Position numbers and translations under genes: made by a program
Assembly: GCA_945903445.1 (NCBI GenBank)
Contig: CAMDNZ010000039.1
Span: forward strand, 1-30,409
Origin: Bordetella parapertussis
GTDB taxonomy: Bacteria; Pseudomonadota; Gammaproteobacteria; Burkholderiales; Burkholderiaceae_B
DNA: 30,409 bases
Direction of reading: 5' to 3'
Notes under the pieces: generated by a model
Databases searched by the model: none
What the model was told of the DNA's origin: nothing
What the model saw: the letters and a program-made list of their open reading frames with translations, nothing else
In this document: one piece after another, positions 30,229 to 30,409 of the stretch
Position numbering within the stretch: position 1 is the first letter of the stretch
Layout of the letters: every line of letters begins with the position of its first letter

Positions 30229-30409
30229 TGTCTGCGTGTGCCGCGCTGGCGTGTCGGCGGCGAATCTACCGTGGCGCTGCGAGGGAAACTAGCCTGCGAT
30301 GATAACCCGCAATGTCATAGGCCGAGTAGGCATGGTGGGCATGGTCCTTGCCAGCACTCTGGCAAATCTACGTACCGGGGGAGTCCGGCATGCCAGACCG
30401 AATCGACCG

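Noticed and set aside
30299..30409. Open plus-strand frame from ATG 30299 to the window end
   Set aside because: About 37 codons without a clear ribosome binding site or recognisable sequence; could be the start of a divergent gene but cannot be supported here. The rest of 30229-30409 shows no clear promoter for minC.
1..30409. tRNA, rRNA, CRISPR, insertion sequence or attachment site
   Set aside because: None found by reading; no tRNA-like cloverleaf, repeat-spacer pattern, transposase motif or terminal repeats at the apparent island edge.

Overview
The window looks like a chromosomal segment of a high-GC Gram-negative betaproteobacterium. Burkholderiales, probably Alcaligenaceae (Bordetella/Achromobacter-like), fits best. 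The basis is the housekeeping set (minC-minD-minE, ettA, pabB-pabC, tcdA, a double-length UvrA-like ATPase) and the codon style. This placement comes from family knowledge, not from a database match.

The left third (1 to about 11270) is an accessory island carrying part of a type III secretion system (T3SS) of the Salmonella SPI-2 / Esc-Ssa lineage. One tightly overlapped operon encodes an SsaH-like needle co-chaperone, the inner rod SctI, the ring lipoprotein SctJ, SctK, the stator SctL and the gatekeeper SctW. A second block follows in the SPI-2 order: SseA-like chaperone, SseB/EspA-like filament protein, SscA-like TPR chaperone, SseC-like and SseD-like pore translocators, and an SseE-like protein. 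A hairpin closes the block. The needle, ATPase, export gate and secretin genes are not in the window and presumably lie to the left.

Next come a convergent 110-residue gene of unknown function and a 419-base intergenic region with several dyads. Then follows a small cassette: a SagB/ThcOx-type flavin dehydrogenase broken by one frameshift, and an MFS transporter cut into two six-helix halves by one in-frame TGA. On the opposite strand an SsrB-like response regulator with a degenerate receiver domain sits beside a strikingly AT-rich control region. The likely logic is that this regulator controls the T3SS, as SsrB does in SPI-2. The role of the dehydrogenase and transporter is unknown.

From about 11369 rightwards the content is core-like. 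It holds tcdA, then a leftward operon (giant tandem UvrA-like protein, pabB, pabC) with overlapping genes. Further right are a secreted TPR protein, a KDPG aldolase, a 42-residue basic peptide gene with a strong terminator, a LysR regulator, a family 2 glycosyltransferase, an acidic/His-tailed hypothetical protein, ettA and an osmB-like lipoprotein. The minCDE division-site operon, on the minus strand, ends the window. No tRNA, rRNA, CRISPR array or insertion sequence was seen.
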